Translations under genes and position numbers: made by a program | From: Yersinia enterocolitica | GTDB taxonomy: Bacteria > Pseudomonadota > Gammaproteobacteria > Enterobacterales > Enterobacteriaceae | Length of the DNA stretch: 64,000 bases | Direction: 5' to 3' | NCBI GenBank assembly: GCA_002082245.2 | Contig: NBTC02000002.1 | Coordinates: forward strand, 2,232,001-2,296,000 | Shown: in pieces, positions 49,565 through 59,395 of the stretch | How the letters are laid out: each line of letters begins with the position of its first letter | Position numbering within the stretch: position 1 is the first letter of the stretch | Notes under the pieces: generated by a model | Database searches by the model: none | The model's input: the letters and a program-made list of their open reading frames with translations, nothing else | What the model was told of the DNA's origin: nothing

Positions 49565-50722
49565 ATGACCGATAATCCATTACTGGTGCTACGTGAACGC
49601 ATCAGCGCACTAGACTTAAAACTGCTCGCCTTGCTGGCAGAGCGGCGTGAATTAGCAGTGGATGTCGCTAAAGCTAAGCAGCTCCATCATCGTCCTATTC
49701 GCGATAAAGAGCGTGAACGTGACTTACTGGATGCCTTGATAACTGCCGCTAAGCCCTATGACCTCGACGGATTCTATGTCACTCGTCTGTTCCAACTTAT
49801 TATCGAAGACTCGGTCTTAACTCAGCAGGCACTGTTACAACATCAGCTTAATCAAACCGCCCTGCATTCTGCCCGTATCGCTTTCCTGGGCCCAAAAGGC
49901 TCTTATTCACATCTGGCTGCACGTCAATATGCCGCTCGTCATTTTGAGCAACTGATTGAATGTGGTTGTCAGAAATTCCAAGATATTTTCACTCAGGTAG
50001 AAACCGGGCAAGCGGATTACGCCGTCTTACCGATAGAGAACACCAGTTCCGGCTCTATTAACGACGTTTATGATTTGCTGCAACACACCAGTTTGTTCAT
50101 CGTAGGGGAAATAACCAACCCTATTGACCACTGTGTTCTGGTTGCAACTGAAACTGACCTGAGCAAAATCGAAACCGTATACAGTCACCCACAACCTTTC
50201 CAGCAGTGCAGCCAGTTCATTAATCGTTTCCCTCATTGGAAAATTGAGTATTGCGAAAGCACTGCTGCGGCGATGGAAAAAGTGGCACAAATGAACTCGC
50301 CAACAGCCGCCGCTCTGGGTAGTGAAGCCGGTGGTGCACTGTATAATTTGCAGGTGCTGGAACATAATCTGGCGAATCAGCAACAAAATATCACTCGCTT
50401 CATTGTTCTTGCCCGTAAGTCCATTGAAGTTTCAGAGCAGATACCGGCCAAAACCACCTTAATTATGGCGACGGGTCAGCAATCAGGGGCACTGGTTGAA
50501 GCACTATTAGTGCTGCGAGACCACGGTATCATCATGACGAAACTGGAATCCCGCCCGATTAATGGCAATCCGTGGGAAGAGATGTTTTATATTGATGTGC
50601 AGGCTAATTTACGGTCCGATTCGATGCAAAAAGCGCTGGCAGACTTAGCACCTATTACCCGTTCATTGAAAATATTGGGTTGCTACCCAAGCGAGAACGT
50701 GATTCCGGTCAATCCAAGTTAA
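49565..50722 (+). CDS. pheA: Bifunctional chorismate mutase/prephenate dehydratase
   Basis: A 385-residue enzyme of phenylalanine synthesis. Residues 1-90 are the AroQ-type chorismate mutase ([20 protein letters not shown], with the later DKERERDLL). The prephenate dehydratase domain spans about 104-285 ([19 protein letters not shown] and [20 protein letters not shown]). A C-terminal ACT domain for phenylalanine feedback includes the ESRP motif in [19 protein letters not shown]. Expression is controlled by the upstream pheL attenuator. It converges with tyrA. Confidence 0.98.
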   Translation: MTDNPLLVLRERISALDLKLLALLAERRELAVDVAKAKQLHHRPIRDKERERDLLDALITAAKPYDLDGFYVTRLFQLIIEDSVLTQQALLQHQLNQTALHSARIAFLGPKGSYSHLAARQYAARHFEQLIECGCQKFQDIFTQVETGQADYAVLPIENTSSGSINDVYDLLQHTSLFIVGEITNPIDHCVLVATETDLSKIETVYSHPQPFQQCSQFINRFPHWKIEYCESTAAAMEKVAQMNSPTAAALGSEAGGALYNLQVLEHNLANQQQNITRFIVLARKSIEVSEQIPAKTTLIMATGQQSGALVEALLVLRDHGIIMTKLESRPINGNPWEEMFYIDVQANLRSDSMQKALADLAPITRSLKILGCYPSENVIPVNPS

Positions 50723-50806
50723 CGCAGCTTTAGAGATTCACAACGCTTAGGATTTACAAGGCCCAAGGATGGGCCGAGTAACAAGTGCAACCAATGACGG
50801 GTATGA

Positions 50807-51928
50807 TTATAGCCGGCTATCGTTCGCCTGACGCAGCAATGAACGGCTCTCCACCAGAAAACGCTCTGCATAATCGCCAAACCAGTGCTCAACTTTCTGA
50901 AAACTTTGGACAAAGGCTTGTTTATCACTCTGCTCGAGCAAAGTAATCGCTTCACCAAAGCGTTTGTAATAACGTTTAATTAGCGCCAGATTATCTTCCG
51001 AAGACATAATAATATCGGCATAAAGCTGTGGGTCTTGCGCAAACAACCGCCCAACCATCGCCAGTTCCAGACGATAAATCGGTGAAGACAGTGCCAACAA
51101 TTGCTCTAGCTGCACGTTTTCCTCAGCCAGATGTAGCCCATAGGCAAAGGTCGCAAAATGCCGTAATGCCTGAATAAATGCCATATTCTGATCATGTTCG
51201 ACAGCGCTGATGCGGTGTAATCTTGCCCCCCATACCTGTAACTGCTCCAACAGCCACTGGTATGCTTGCGGGTCGCGACCATCACAATACACCACCACTT
51301 GCTTCGCCAGACTGCCCACATCAGGGCCAAACATCGGATGCAGACCCACAACCGGCCCTTCATGAGCAGCCAGCATGGCTTGCAGCGGCTTGTTTTTCAC
51401 CGAAGCGAGATCCAATAAAATGCAATCTGGCGGTAATTTTGGCAATCGCCCAATCACTTCTTCAGTGATATGGATGGGTACACTAACAATCACCATACCA
51501 GCATCCGCCAGAATGGACTCAGCCTGTGGCCAGTCCTCTTGCTCCAGTGTTTTCACCTGGTAACCAGACAAGCCCAGCATGCGGCTAAATAAACGCCCCA
51601 TCTGCCCTTGCCCACCGATAATGACTACGGGCCGCAATTGTGGGCACAAGGTTTTAAAACCTTTGTCATTCTCGCTGGTATAAGACTCTCGCATTATCCG
51701 ACGCAATACGTCTTCAATCAAATCCGGCGGTACACCTAAAGCCTCAGCTTCCTGTCGGCGTGAGGCCAACATCAAAGCCTCACGATCTGGAACATAAATA
51801 GGTAAACCATAACGGCTTTTAACTTCACCTACTTCTGCCACTAAATGCAGGCGTTTAGCCAGCAAGTCCAACAGGGCTTTATCGACTTCATCAATTTGAT
51901 CGCGTAAAGCGGTCAGTTCAGCCACCAT
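50807..51928 (-). CDS. tyrA: Bifunctional chorismate mutase/prephenate dehydrogenase
   Basis: A 373-residue enzyme of tyrosine synthesis. The N-terminal chorismate mutase covers about residues 1-90 ([20 protein letters not shown]). The NAD-binding dehydrogenase follows with [18 protein letters not shown] (about 101-118) and [13 protein letters not shown]. It begins 2 bp after the aroF stop and is cotranscribed with it. It converges with pheA. The order and strand are the same as in E. coli. Confidence 0.98.
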   Translation of the reverse strand: MVAELTALRDQIDEVDKALLDLLAKRLHLVAEVGEVKSRYGLPIYVPDREALMLASRRQEAEALGVPPDLIEDVLRRIMRESYTSENDKGFKTLCPQLRPVVIIGGQGQMGRLFSRMLGLSGYQVKTLEQEDWPQAESILADAGMVIVSVPIHITEEVIGRLPKLPPDCILLDLASVKNKPLQAMLAAHEGPVVGLHPMFGPDVGSLAKQVVVYCDGRDPQAYQWLLEQLQVWGARLHRISAVEHDQNMAFIQALRHFATFAYGLHLAEENVQLEQLLALSSPIYRLELAMVGRLFAQDPQLYADIIMSSEDNLALIKRYYKRFGEAITLLEQSDKQAFVQSFQKVEHWFGDYAERFLVESRSLLRQANDSRL

Positions 51929-51930
51929 AC

Positions 51931-53016
51931 TTACTCTTCCTCTACAGTCCGTGCCGCCAGCACTGAACGCAATTCTTGATGCATGCCACGTAACAAGGTT
52001 TCGGTGCTTTCCCAGTTAATACAGGCATCGGTCACTGAAACCCCGTAGTGCATAGCAGTACGGGGTTGTTCAGATGACTGATTCCCTTCGTGGATGTGGC
52101 TTTCCAACATCACACCGGTGATAGAACGATTACCCGCCTTGATCTGTTCAACCACAGATTCAGCGACGGCAGTCTGGCGACGGTAGTCTTTATTCGAATT
52201 ACCATGACTGCAATCTATCATTAAGGATGGAGTGAGTCCCGCATCCTGCATCTGTTTTTCACACTGAGCGACATCTTGTGCACTGTAGTTAGGGGTTTTG
52301 CCACCACGTAAAATCACATGACCGTGTGGATTGCCCTGGGTTTGCAACAAACAAACCTGACCGGATTGGTTAATTCCCATAAAGCGATGTGGCATAGCCG
52401 CAGCACGCATTGCATTGATTGCGGTGCCCAAACTGCCATCAGTACCATTCTTGAATCCAACTGGCATGGATAAACCAGATGCCATTTCACGGTGAGTTTG
52501 TGATTCAGTGGTACGCGCACCAATTGCTGACCAACTGAACAAATCACCCAGGTATTGCGGGCTATTCGGATCCAGTGCCTCAGTTGCCAACGGCAACCCC
52601 ATACCCACTAAATCCAGCAGTAATCGACGGGCAATATGTAAGCCAGCTTCCACATCGAAAGAGCCATCCATTGCCGGGTCGTTGATAAGGCCTTTCCAAC
52701 CGACAGTAGTTCTTGGTTTTTCAAAATAGACACGCATAACGATATATAAGCTATCACTCAACTCCGCAGAGAGTGTTTTCAAACGACGCGCATAATCCAG
52801 AGCAGCATCCACATCGTGGATCGAACATGGGCCACAAACGACTAATAAACGTGGATCTCGTCCTTGAACAATGTCAGCAATGGTTTTGCGAGCGGATTCA
52901 ATCGCATACTGATCATTGTCGCTCAAAGGAAACTGGTTTTTCAGTTCTTCCGGGGTTATCAGTATTTGTTCAGCACTGATATGGACATTATTGAGCGCAT
53001 CTTTTTGCATGATCAT
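51931..53016 (-). CDS. aroF: 3-deoxy-7-phosphoheptulonate synthase, tyrosine-sensitive type
   Basis: A class I DAHP synthase of 361 residues from the ATG at 53016, or 359 from the ATG at 53010. AGGG lies eight bases before the first. The long upstream extension in the same frame is not coding by comparison with E. coli AroF. It condenses phosphoenolpyruvate and erythrose-4-phosphate in the first shikimate-pathway step. Motifs: [33 protein letters not shown] and [14 protein letters not shown]. Position next to tyrA identifies the tyrosine-regulated isozyme. TyrR-like boxes overlap the promoter. Confidence 0.96.
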   Translation of the reverse strand: MIMQKDALNNVHISAEQILITPEELKNQFPLSDNDQYAIESARKTIADIVQGRDPRLLVVCGPCSIHDVDAALDYARRLKTLSAELSDSLYIVMRVYFEKPRTTVGWKGLINDPAMDGSFDVEAGLHIARRLLLDLVGMGLPLATEALDPNSPQYLGDLFSWSAIGARTTESQTHREMASGLSMPVGFKNGTDGSLGTAINAMRAAAMPHRFMGINQSGQVCLLQTQGNPHGHVILRGGKTPNYSAQDVAQCEKQMQDAGLTPSLMIDCSHGNSNKDYRRQTAVAESVVEQIKAGNRSITGVMLESHIHEGNQSSEQPRTAMHYGVSVTDACINWESTETLLRGMHQELRSVLAARTVEEE

Positions 53017-53078
53017 ATTCTTTACCCTATCTCTGTTTAGCGGATGTCGTTTAGCGTATTTATCGTTTGATGGGGTAC

Positions 53079-53132
53079 ACAATACCATGGCGTGTAAAGT
53101 TTTCAATCCATATGTGTAAATAAATAATTACC
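53079..53132 (-). promoter_or_regulatory. aroF promoter with two TyrR-like boxes
   Basis: Minus-strand TTGAAA (53101-53106), 16-bp spacer, TATTGT (53079-53084). Two TGTAAA-N6 boxes lie on the plus strand at 53093-53110 and 53115-53132, starting 22 bp apart. The second ends ATTACC, 4 of 6 against TTTACA; the first has only one good half. TyrR with tyrosine represses aroF-tyrA in E. coli. Confidence 0.5.
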
Positions 53133-53245
53133 ACACTTTTACCGCCCTATTTCTGTCCGACTTTTGCGGTAAGTCGCAGTTTCCGCAGATGGTCCCAACC
53201 TCCCTCGGAGGCCATGATAGAATGCGGAAAATTTGTGGAGGCTGT

Positions 53246-53962
53246 ATGTTAAGAGTCATCATCGTCGACGATGAGCAACCTGCGCGTGAAGATTTACGCG
53301 AAAGACTAAGTGAAGAACACGATATTGAGATCGTCGCCGAATGCAGTAATGCACTGGAAGCAATCCCTGCAATCCAGCGCTTACAGCCCGACGTGGTGTT
53401 TCTCGACATCCAAATGCCAAGAATTAATGGCCTGGAATTGGCATCAATGTTGAATCCAGAAAACATGCCACACATCGTGTTTGTTACCGCTTACGATGAA
53501 TATGCTATCCGTGCATTTGAAGAGCACGCCTTTGACTATCTGTTAAAACCACTCGATTATCAACGGCTGGCAAAAACGCTAATACGCTTAAGACGCGGCC
53601 TTACCGTAAATAATAATTTACATAAAATCACTGAACCCATGCTGCGGCATATCCCCTGTTCCGGTCATAACCGTATTTTTTTGCTGAAAATTGAAGAAGT
53701 AGAATATCTAAGCTCTGAGCTTAGCGGGGTGCATGTCGTCGGGACAGTGCAATCAGGCTATACCCAGTTGTCACTCAAAACACTCGAAGAAAAAACACCA
53801 TTTATCCGCTGCCACCGTCAATATATGGTGAATACTGAACAACTGGGAGAAATTCAACTGATGGATAACGGCTCAGCCGAAGTGATTACCCGTAGCGGTA
53901 GGCATATCCCGGTGAGTCGCCGCTACTTAAAATCACTGAAGGAGAAATTAGGTATTAGTTGA
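53246..53962 (+). CDS. btsR: LytTR-family response regulator, BtsR/YehT-like
   Basis: A 238-residue response regulator. The receiver domain has the acid pair Asp8-Asp9 (IIVDDEQPARE), the phospho-acceptor Asp54 (VFLDIQMP) and the switch region FVTAYDEYAIRAFEEHAFDYLLKP, cited in part. The C-terminal LytTR DNA-binding domain contains FIRCHRQYMVN and IPVSRRYLKSLKEKLG. ATG at 53246 follows GGAGG. It resembles E. coli BtsR (YehT), which responds to pyruvate through the kinase BtsS. No kinase gene is adjacent, so it is an orphan here or its partner lies elsewhere. Confidence 0.82.
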   Translation: MLRVIIVDDEQPAREDLRERLSEEHDIEIVAECSNALEAIPAIQRLQPDVVFLDIQMPRINGLELASMLNPENMPHIVFVTAYDEYAIRAFEEHAFDYLLKPLDYQRLAKTLIRLRRGLTVNNNLHKITEPMLRHIPCSGHNRIFLLKIEEVEYLSSELSGVHVVGTVQSGYTQLSLKTLEEKTPFIRCHRQYMVNTEQLGEIQLMDNGSAEVITRSGRHIPVSRRYLKSLKEKLGIS

Positions 53963-54097
53963 GAGATGTGGCAGTTAAAAATCACAGAAAATTCCCCGAC
54001 CGATTGTACGCTTTATCAATGCATGCCAATCATTAACAGCATGGCGGTGCCAACGCAAAAGGAAAACCGCCCTCAAGTTATGATCCAATTGATAATA

Positions 54098-54150
54098 TTA
54101 ATGTGTTAAAACGGGAAATAATAAGTGTTATTAGAAAATTAACACATTAA
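54098..54150. repeat. Inverted repeat TTAATGTGTTAA...TTAACACATTAA
   Basis: The two 12-base arms are exact reverse complements (54098-54109 and 54139-54150), separated by 29 bp that contain the smaller palindrome AATAA-GTG-TTATT. No T-tract follows, so an operator or cruciform is as likely as a terminator for the response regulator gene. Confidence 0.6.
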
Positions 54151-54304
54151 TTGAATACAATATTTATACATTATTTTCACAATCAGACCATATATCCCAT
54201 AATTCCCTCCTCACGCCACTTTAATTAATTAGAAAAGTCTGGGCTGATATAAAAATAGAGGCAGATCTCAGATTTAATTAATTACATAACTAAACAATAC
54301 TCCC

Positions 54305-54318
54305 TTGATATTAGCCAA
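54305..54318. promoter_or_regulatory. Degenerate FNR-type site upstream of dcuB
   Basis: TTGAT-ATTA-GCCAA matches TTGAT-N4-ATCAA at 8 of 10 positions, 118 bp before the dcuB start. dcuB is FNR-activated in E. coli. Weak on sequence alone. Confidence 0.35.
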
Positions 54319-54435
54319 GTTTTAATCAATACAATCTGTGCTCTGATAGAGAAAGTCGAGTAAGAGCCATGCTCATTGCTTAAAACCAGCAAATACCTAA
54401 CCGAATTTCATTCATGTTGGAAGCAAGGGAACGTT

Positions 54436-55779
54436 ATGATAACACTACAATTTATAATTATAATTATATGTCTACTACTGGGGACACGCTACGGAGGTAT
54501 GGGGCTGGGGTTAATAAGTGGTATCGGCTTATTTATTCTAACCTTTATCTTTGGGCTTGAACCAGGGAAACCACCAGTAGATGTCATGCTCACCATATTA
54601 GCTGTTATTGGTTGTGCATCTGTATTACAAACTGCCGGTGGATTAAATGTAATGATGCAATTTGCCGAGCGCTTATTACGTCGGCACCCTCAGCATATTA
54701 CGCTACTAGCTCCATTTACAACCTGGTCATTAACCTTTTTATGTGGCACCGGGCACGTTGTTTATACCATGTTCCCGATTATTTCTGATATTGCCATTAA
54801 GAAAAGTATTCGCCCGGAACGACCAATGGCTGTTGCATCCGTTGCTTCACAAATGGCTATTACCGCCTCACCCGTATCGGTAGCTGTCGTATCATTAGTA
54901 TCAATTATTGGTGCCAACCACGGTATCGGCCATGCTTACAGCATTCTGGAGATTCTGGCCGTATCAGTCCCAGCCTCTTTAGTTGGGGTACTAATGGCAG
55001 CCTTGTGGAGTCTGCGTCGTGGTAAAGACCTGGATAAAGACCCTGATTTTCAAGAGAGAATTAAAGATCCAGAGCAACGCTCCTTTATCTATGGTTCAAC
55101 AGATACATTATTGAATCAGGTTTTCCCGAAACAAGCCTACTGGTCTACCTGGATATTCTTCGCAGCTATCGCAATAGTGGTATTACTGGGCGCTTTTGCT
55201 GATCTGCGACCAGCCTTTGAAGTTAAGGGCAAATTGCAGTCACTGTCAATGAACCTGGTTATTCAGATGATGATGCTGATAGCTGGTGCGGTTATATTGA
55301 TGGGCTGTAAAGTTAAACCCAGTGATATCTCTAACGGTGCCGTATTTAAAGCTGGCATGGTTGCTATCTTCTCGGTATTCGGTGTTGCCTGGATGAGTGA
55401 TACCTTCTTCCAAGCCCATATGGGTGATTTGAAACTGGTATTGGAAGATGTCGTGAAAAGTAAGCCTTGGACTTATGCCATTGTTCTGTTCTTGGTTTCC
55501 AAACTGGTAAACAGCCAAGCGGCAGCATTAGCCGCCATCGCACCAATGGGCCTGCAACTTGGTGTTGATCCTAAAATGTTGATTGCCTTCTTCCCTGCAG
55601 CTTATGGCTACTTTGTTCTGCCAACTTATCCAAGCGACCTTGCTTGCATCGGTTTTGACCGTTCAGGTACCACCAAGATTGGTAAATTTATCATTAACCA
55701 TAGTTTTATCATCCCAGGTCTTATCGGTGTTATTAGCTCGTGTATCACCGGTTACCTACTGGTAACGACCTTTATGTAA
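54436..55779 (+). CDS. dcuB: Anaerobic C4-dicarboxylate transporter DcuB
   Basis: A 447-residue polytopic inner membrane protein of the DcuA/DcuB family, close in length to E. coli DcuB (446). Start ATG at 54436 follows AAGGGAACG and aligns with the E. coli start (MITLQFIIIIICLLLGTRYG, 20 residues). Family stretches include GLEPGKPPVDVML, CGTGHVVYTMFPIISD, ITASPVSVAVVSLVS and LPTYPSDLACIGFDRSGTT. It exchanges fumarate for succinate during fumarate respiration. The DcuB-like features (GTGHVVYT, PVDVML) distinguish it from DcuA. No dcuSR or fumarase gene is adjacent. Confidence 0.93.
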   Translation: MITLQFIIIIICLLLGTRYGGMGLGLISGIGLFILTFIFGLEPGKPPVDVMLTILAVIGCASVLQTAGGLNVMMQFAERLLRRHPQHITLLAPFTTWSLTFLCGTGHVVYTMFPIISDIAIKKSIRPERPMAVASVASQMAITASPVSVAVVSLVSIIGANHGIGHAYSILEILAVSVPASLVGVLMAALWSLRRGKDLDKDPDFQERIKDPEQRSFIYGSTDTLLNQVFPKQAYWSTWIFFAAIAIVVLLGAFADLRPAFEVKGKLQSLSMNLVIQMMMLIAGAVILMGCKVKPSDISNGAVFKAGMVAIFSVFGVAWMSDTFFQAHMGDLKLVLEDVVKSKPWTYAIVLFLVSKLVNSQAAALAAIAPMGLQLGVDPKMLIAFFPAAYGYFVLPTYPSDLACIGFDRSGTTKIGKFIINHSFIIPGLIGVISSCITGYLLVTTFM

Positions 55780-55803
55780 TTACTCGGTATACAGATGATA
55801 TGC

Positions 55804-55840
55804 AAAGAGGCCAGTCCATTGTGAACTGGCCTCTTTAATT
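55804..55840 (+). terminator. Rho-independent terminator of dcuB
   Basis: AAAGAGGCCAGT and ACTGGCCTCTTT form a perfect 12-bp stem with a 9-nt loop, followed by AATTTTG, 24 bp after the stop codon. Confidence 0.9.
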
Positions 55841-56071
55841 TTGTGGCATAAGAATTTCATGCTGTGAACAAAATATCTGTTTTTATTATTTTATTACTCA
55901 CAGTAAAAAGTTGATACACTCTTTTTATTACATTTTAAGAATTAACTCATCGGAAAAACCTTCTTATTATAATTAATTATTCAATCCGAAATATCTTCTG
56001 ATTTAGTTGGATCACAACTGCTACAATGCGGGCCGCAGCACAAAAATCATTTTTTTCACCATGGGCCTATT

Positions 56072-56839
56072 ATGTTTTCTTTGCGTCATACCAGGGCGTT
56101 GCCGTTTTATCTCAGCGCAATCGCTTTATCCCTCATCAGCACTTCAGTTCTTGCTGATGGGACTGTTTTTACTGCCTTAGATGATCCAGCTACAGCCAAG
56201 AAGAGCTTTGATGGTACTGTCGAGGCTGGCTATACCGCACAATCAGGTAATACCACTAACTCAACGTTGACCGCTAACTCAACGTTAACCTGGTTCCAAC
56301 CTAACACCGCCTATAGTTTGTGGGGAGCCGCACGTAATACCAGCGCTAACAATCAACGCTCTTCCGAACGTTACCAGCTAGGCGGGCGTACCCGCTATAA
56401 TCTGACTGACAGTAACTACCTGTTCGGGCAAGCCAGTTGGCTGAATGATCGCTACAACGGTTTTGATTCCCGGTCGGTATTAACTACCGGTTATGGCCGC
56501 CAGATTATGACCACACCGTTGCACAACCTACGGGTGGAATTTGGTCCCGGTGTTCGCCACGATGAATTTTATGGTGGTGGTCGAGCCACTAAAGCATTGG
56601 CTTATGGCGGTGCGAACTATACCTATCAACTAACTGATAATACGGTGTTTAGCGAAGGGGTTTCCGCATTAGCGAACGAAGAAACTACACTGAACTCTGA
56701 AACTGCGTTAAATGTTGCCATCAATAAAAGTTTCGCACTGCGCCTGGCTTATGTTGTGACTTATAACACTAAGCCACCTGCCAGCGCGCCTAAAAATACT
56801 GATACCACAACATCAATAACTCTGGTTTACGGCCTGTAA
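56072..56839 (+). CDS. ydiY: YdiY-type outer membrane protein (DUF481)
   Basis: A 255-residue protein. The signal peptide has a core LPFYLSAIALSLIS and probable cleavage after SVLA near residue 28. The rest is a beta-barrel of alternating strands (SFDGTVEAGYTAQSGNTTNS, SSERYQLGGRTRYNLTDSNYLFGQ, cited in part) and ends in ITLVYGL. DUF481/YdiY proteins are acid-inducible salt-stress-type outer membrane proteins of unknown function. It converges with rplS. In E. coli ydiY lies elsewhere, near pfkB, so this position is Yersinia-specific. Confidence 0.85.
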   Translation: MFSLRHTRALPFYLSAIALSLISTSVLADGTVFTALDDPATAKKSFDGTVEAGYTAQSGNTTNSTLTANSTLTWFQPNTAYSLWGAARNTSANNQRSSERYQLGGRTRYNLTDSNYLFGQASWLNDRYNGFDSRSVLTTGYGRQIMTTPLHNLRVEFGPGVRHDEFYGGGRATKALAYGGANYTYQLTDNTVFSEGVSALANEETTLNSETALNVAINKSFALRLAYVVTYNTKPPASAPKNTDTTTSITLVYGL

Positions 56840-56855
56840 TCATCTATTAGTCTCT

Positions 56856-56882
56856 TTAGCGTGGTGTGATGCCACGCTAATT
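56856..56882 (+). terminator. Terminator hairpin of ydiY
   Basis: TTAGCGTGG-N7-CCACGCTAA starting 17 bp after the ydiY stop. Good stem; the T-tract is short. Confidence 0.7.
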
Positions 56883-56953
56883 ATCTCAGTTCGCCTTCCC
56901 CCACTTATCGCGCTGAAATCTCTGTCGTTTTTTTGTCATCATTGAAATAAAAA

Positions 56954-56980
56954 AAGGGGTCAGCCGATGGCTAACCCCTT
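56954..56980 (-). terminator. Rho-independent terminator of the rpsP-rplS operon
   Basis: Minus strand AAGGGGTTAGCC and GGCTGACCCCTT form a stem followed by TTTTTTTATTTC, 38 bp after the rplS stop. Confidence 0.9.
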
Positions 56981-57018
56981 CATAACTATTAACTTTTGGA
57001 TGCAGCGCTAGCTGTATC

Positions 57019-57381
<363 letters not shown>

Positions 57382-57446
57382 CTAGGTAAACTGATATATC
57401 AGGAAGTTGGCACGCGGCACAACACTCCTTTCATAGTTCTGTTGCT

Positions 57447-58187
57447 TCAGGGCTTGTGTTCCCGTTGGAACTCAGCCAGCAACACCATTTGCTCGTCAGT
57501 CAGAGCTAGGCTTTCTAGAAGTTCAGGTCTTCTAAGCCAGGTACGGCCCAGCGACTGCTTTAAGCGCCAGCGACGAATCTCGGCATGGTTGCCCGACAGT
57601 AATACTGGCGGAACTTCCATCCCTTCTAACACCTCAGGACGAGTGTAGTGTGGGCAATCCAGCAATCCATCAACAAAGGAATCTTCCTCTGCTGAAGCCT
57701 GATGACCTAGCACTCCCGGGATAAAGCGGGATACTGAATCTATCAGAGCCATTGCCGGCAGCTCTCCACCGCTGAGAACGTAATCACCAATTGACCATTC
57801 TTCATCAATTTCGGTTTTCAGTACGCGCTCATCAACACCTTCGTACCGACCACATACCAGAATCATCTTCTGATTGGTAGCCAATTCGCAAACACCCTGT
57901 TGGTCCAGTTTGCGCCCTTGAGGTGACAGATAAATCACCTTTGCTCCCTCGCCTGCCGCTGCTTTTGCTGCATGAATGGCTTCCCTTAGCGGTTGCACCA
58001 TCATCAGCATTCCCGGGCCACCGCCGTATGGGCGGTCATCCACGGTACGATGCCGATCGTAGGTAAAGTCACGAGGACTCCAACACTGCACGCTCAGCAG
58101 GCCATTTTTTACTGCCCGGCCAGTTACCCCGTAATCGGTTATTGCGCGGAACATCTCGGGAAACAGGCTAATAACACCGATCCACAT
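57447..58187 (-). CDS. trmD: tRNA (guanine(37)-N1)-methyltransferase
   Basis: A 246-residue SPOUT methyltransferase that makes m1G37 next to the anticodon to prevent frameshifting. Start [13 protein letters not shown] at 58187 matches E. coli; the frame to 58244 overlaps rimM and is not used. Motifs: [27 protein letters not shown] and [15 protein letters not shown], the SAM knot. The C-terminal tail is shorter than in E. coli (246 versus 255). Confidence 0.98.
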   Translation of the reverse strand: MWIGVISLFPEMFRAITDYGVTGRAVKNGLLSVQCWSPRDFTYDRHRTVDDRPYGGGPGMLMMVQPLREAIHAAKAAAGEGAKVIYLSPQGRKLDQQGVCELATNQKMILVCGRYEGVDERVLKTEIDEEWSIGDYVLSGGELPAMALIDSVSRFIPGVLGHQASAEEDSFVDGLLDCPHYTRPEVLEGMEVPPVLLSGNHAEIRRWRLKQSLGRTWLRRPELLESLALTDEQMVLLAEFQREHKP

Positions 58188-58225
58188 CGTTTTGTTCCAC
58201 TCACTTTTGCCGTTTAATTCGGAGG

Positions 58226-58774
58226 TCAAAAACCAGGATCCCAATCTACCTCAACACGTTGAGCAGTGAGATCGACTTTCTTGATAACCTGCCCATGAAG
58301 AAACGGGACCAACCGCTCCTTCATACCGAATGCATCTTTCAGGTTTGCCTTCACTACCATCACATCGTTAGAACCGGTTTCCATCATATCGATGATTTTA
58401 CCCAGTTCGTAACCCGTGGTTGTTACTACCTGACAGCCCATAAGGTCTTTCCAGTAGTAATCATCCTCTTCTAGTGCGGGTAGTTGCTTGGAATCTACGA
58501 TAATTTCGCAATTAGTCAGTAAATTCGCGGCATCCCGATCGTCAACACCTTTAACTTTGATGATCAGATCTTGACTGTGGCGCTTCCAGTCTTCCAACTC
58601 GACATGCTGCCACTTACCGGCCTGCTGGATAAACCACGGCTGGTAATCAAAAATGCTTTCGGCGTTTTCGGTGGATGAAAATACTCTGAGCCAACCGCGA
58701 ATGCCGTAAGTTGAACCCATTTTACCGAGTACAATCGGCTGATCGGGAACCACTGGATTGAGTTGCTTGCTCAT
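58226..58774 (-). CDS. rimM: Ribosome maturation factor RimM
   Basis: 182 residues, the same length as in E. coli. RimM binds S19 and helps mature the 30S head. Start [20 protein letters not shown] (20 residues) at 58774 is chosen by comparison. The N-terminal RimM domain ([17 protein letters not shown]) and a C-terminal PRC-barrel with [11 protein letters not shown] and [10 protein letters not shown] are seen. It lies 21 bp after rpsP and 38 bp before trmD. Confidence 0.98.
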   Translation of the reverse strand: MSKQLNPVVPDQPIVLGKMGSTYGIRGWLRVFSSTENAESIFDYQPWFIQQAGKWQHVELEDWKRHSQDLIIKVKGVDDRDAANLLTNCEIIVDSKQLPALEEDDYYWKDLMGCQVVTTTGYELGKIIDMMETGSNDVMVVKANLKDAFGMKERLVPFLHGQVIKKVDLTAQRVEVDWDPGF

Positions 58775-58795
58775 AATAACCACCACCGCGACAGA

Positions 58796-59044
58796 TTAAG
58801 CTGCTTTCTTAGCGTCTTTGATCAGCGCAGATACGCGATCAGAAACTGTTGCACCCAGGCCAACCCAATGTTCGATACGGTCCAGGTCCAAACGCAGAGC
58901 TTCAGCCTGACCAGCTGCGATCGGGTTAAAGAAGCCTACACGTTCGATAAAACGACCGTCACGAGCATTACGGCTGTCGGTCACTACTACTTGATAGAAC
59001 GGACGCTTTTTAGCGCCGCCACGAGCCAAACGAATTGTTACCAT
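58796..59044 (-). CDS. rpsP: 30S ribosomal protein S16
   Basis: 82 residues starting [18 protein letters not shown] at 59044 behind GAGGATGTT; the frame to 59131 runs through a leader hairpin and is not used. Motifs include [19 protein letters not shown] and the C-terminal [11 protein letters not shown]. It is the first gene of the rpsP-rimM-trmD-rplS operon. Confidence 0.98.
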   Translation of the reverse strand: MVTIRLARGGAKKRPFYQVVVTDSRNARDGRFIERVGFFNPIAAGQAEALRLDLDRIEHWVGLGATVSDRVSALIKDAKKAA

Positions 59045-59058
59045 AACATCCTCTTTAG

Positions 59059-59100
59059 TTAATAAAACAACTGGACCCCATCGGGGAACGGGGTCCAGTT
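59059..59100 (-). terminator. Leader hairpin of rpsP: attenuator or ffh terminator
   Basis: Minus strand AACTGGACCCC (59100-59090) and GGGGTCCAGTT (59079-59069) form a perfect 11-bp stem, followed by GTTTTATT. It lies 24-56 bp before the rpsP ATG, so any transcript entering rpsP from upstream must read through it. Confidence 0.7.
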
Positions 59101-59264
59101 GCAATATAAAAAGCCCGAAAATTTTACTCATTTTGGCGCAAAAAGCAATCTAAAGCGTAGATTCCTGTGCGCTAGTTTTGGAATGAGTACAGTTTTCTTC
59201 GTTTACCGCCGTTTTCAGCGGGAAATCATTACTCATCTCACACGGTTAACACCACTGCGTGAAA

Positions 59265-59390
59265 TATACCCTTCGTACTTGAAACCACAGGGTTGTTGGC
59301 TGCGCGCACTAACCCGAATCATTTACTTGAGTAAGTTCATCGTGATTAGTTTACTGGCCGCCTACCTGAAACCCCAATCACTTTGGGTAT
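59265..59390. repeat. Intergenic repeat with ATACCC/GGGTAT ends, copy 4 (126 bp)
   Basis: Starts TATACCCTTCGTACTTGAAA and ends ACTTTGGGTAT. It has the internal motifs TTGTTGGCTGCGCGCACT and TTACTTGAGTAAG, the latter a small palindrome. The right end lies five bases beyond the ffh stop codon. Full-length family member. Confidence 0.75.
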
Positions 59391-59395
59391 GACGT

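Larger units (their letters stand above)
53963..54435. other. AT-rich intergenic region before dcuB
   Basis: 473 bp with no convincing gene. It holds a long inverted repeat at 54098-54150 and a degenerate FNR-type box at 54305-54318. The upstream in-frame start of dcuB at 54376 lacks a ribosome site. Confidence 0.6.
59045..59395. other. Intergenic region between ffh and rpsP
   Basis: 351 bp without a gene. It holds a strong hairpin (59069-59100) close to rpsP and a complete copy of the ATACCC/GGGTAT intergenic repeat (59265-59390) close to the ffh stop. The part between, 59101-59264, must carry the rpsP promoter. Confidence 0.7.

Noticed and set aside
53017..53106. 30-residue N-terminal extension of AroF
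   Set aside because: It would cover the putative promoter and TyrR boxes, and homologues start at MQKD or two residues before.
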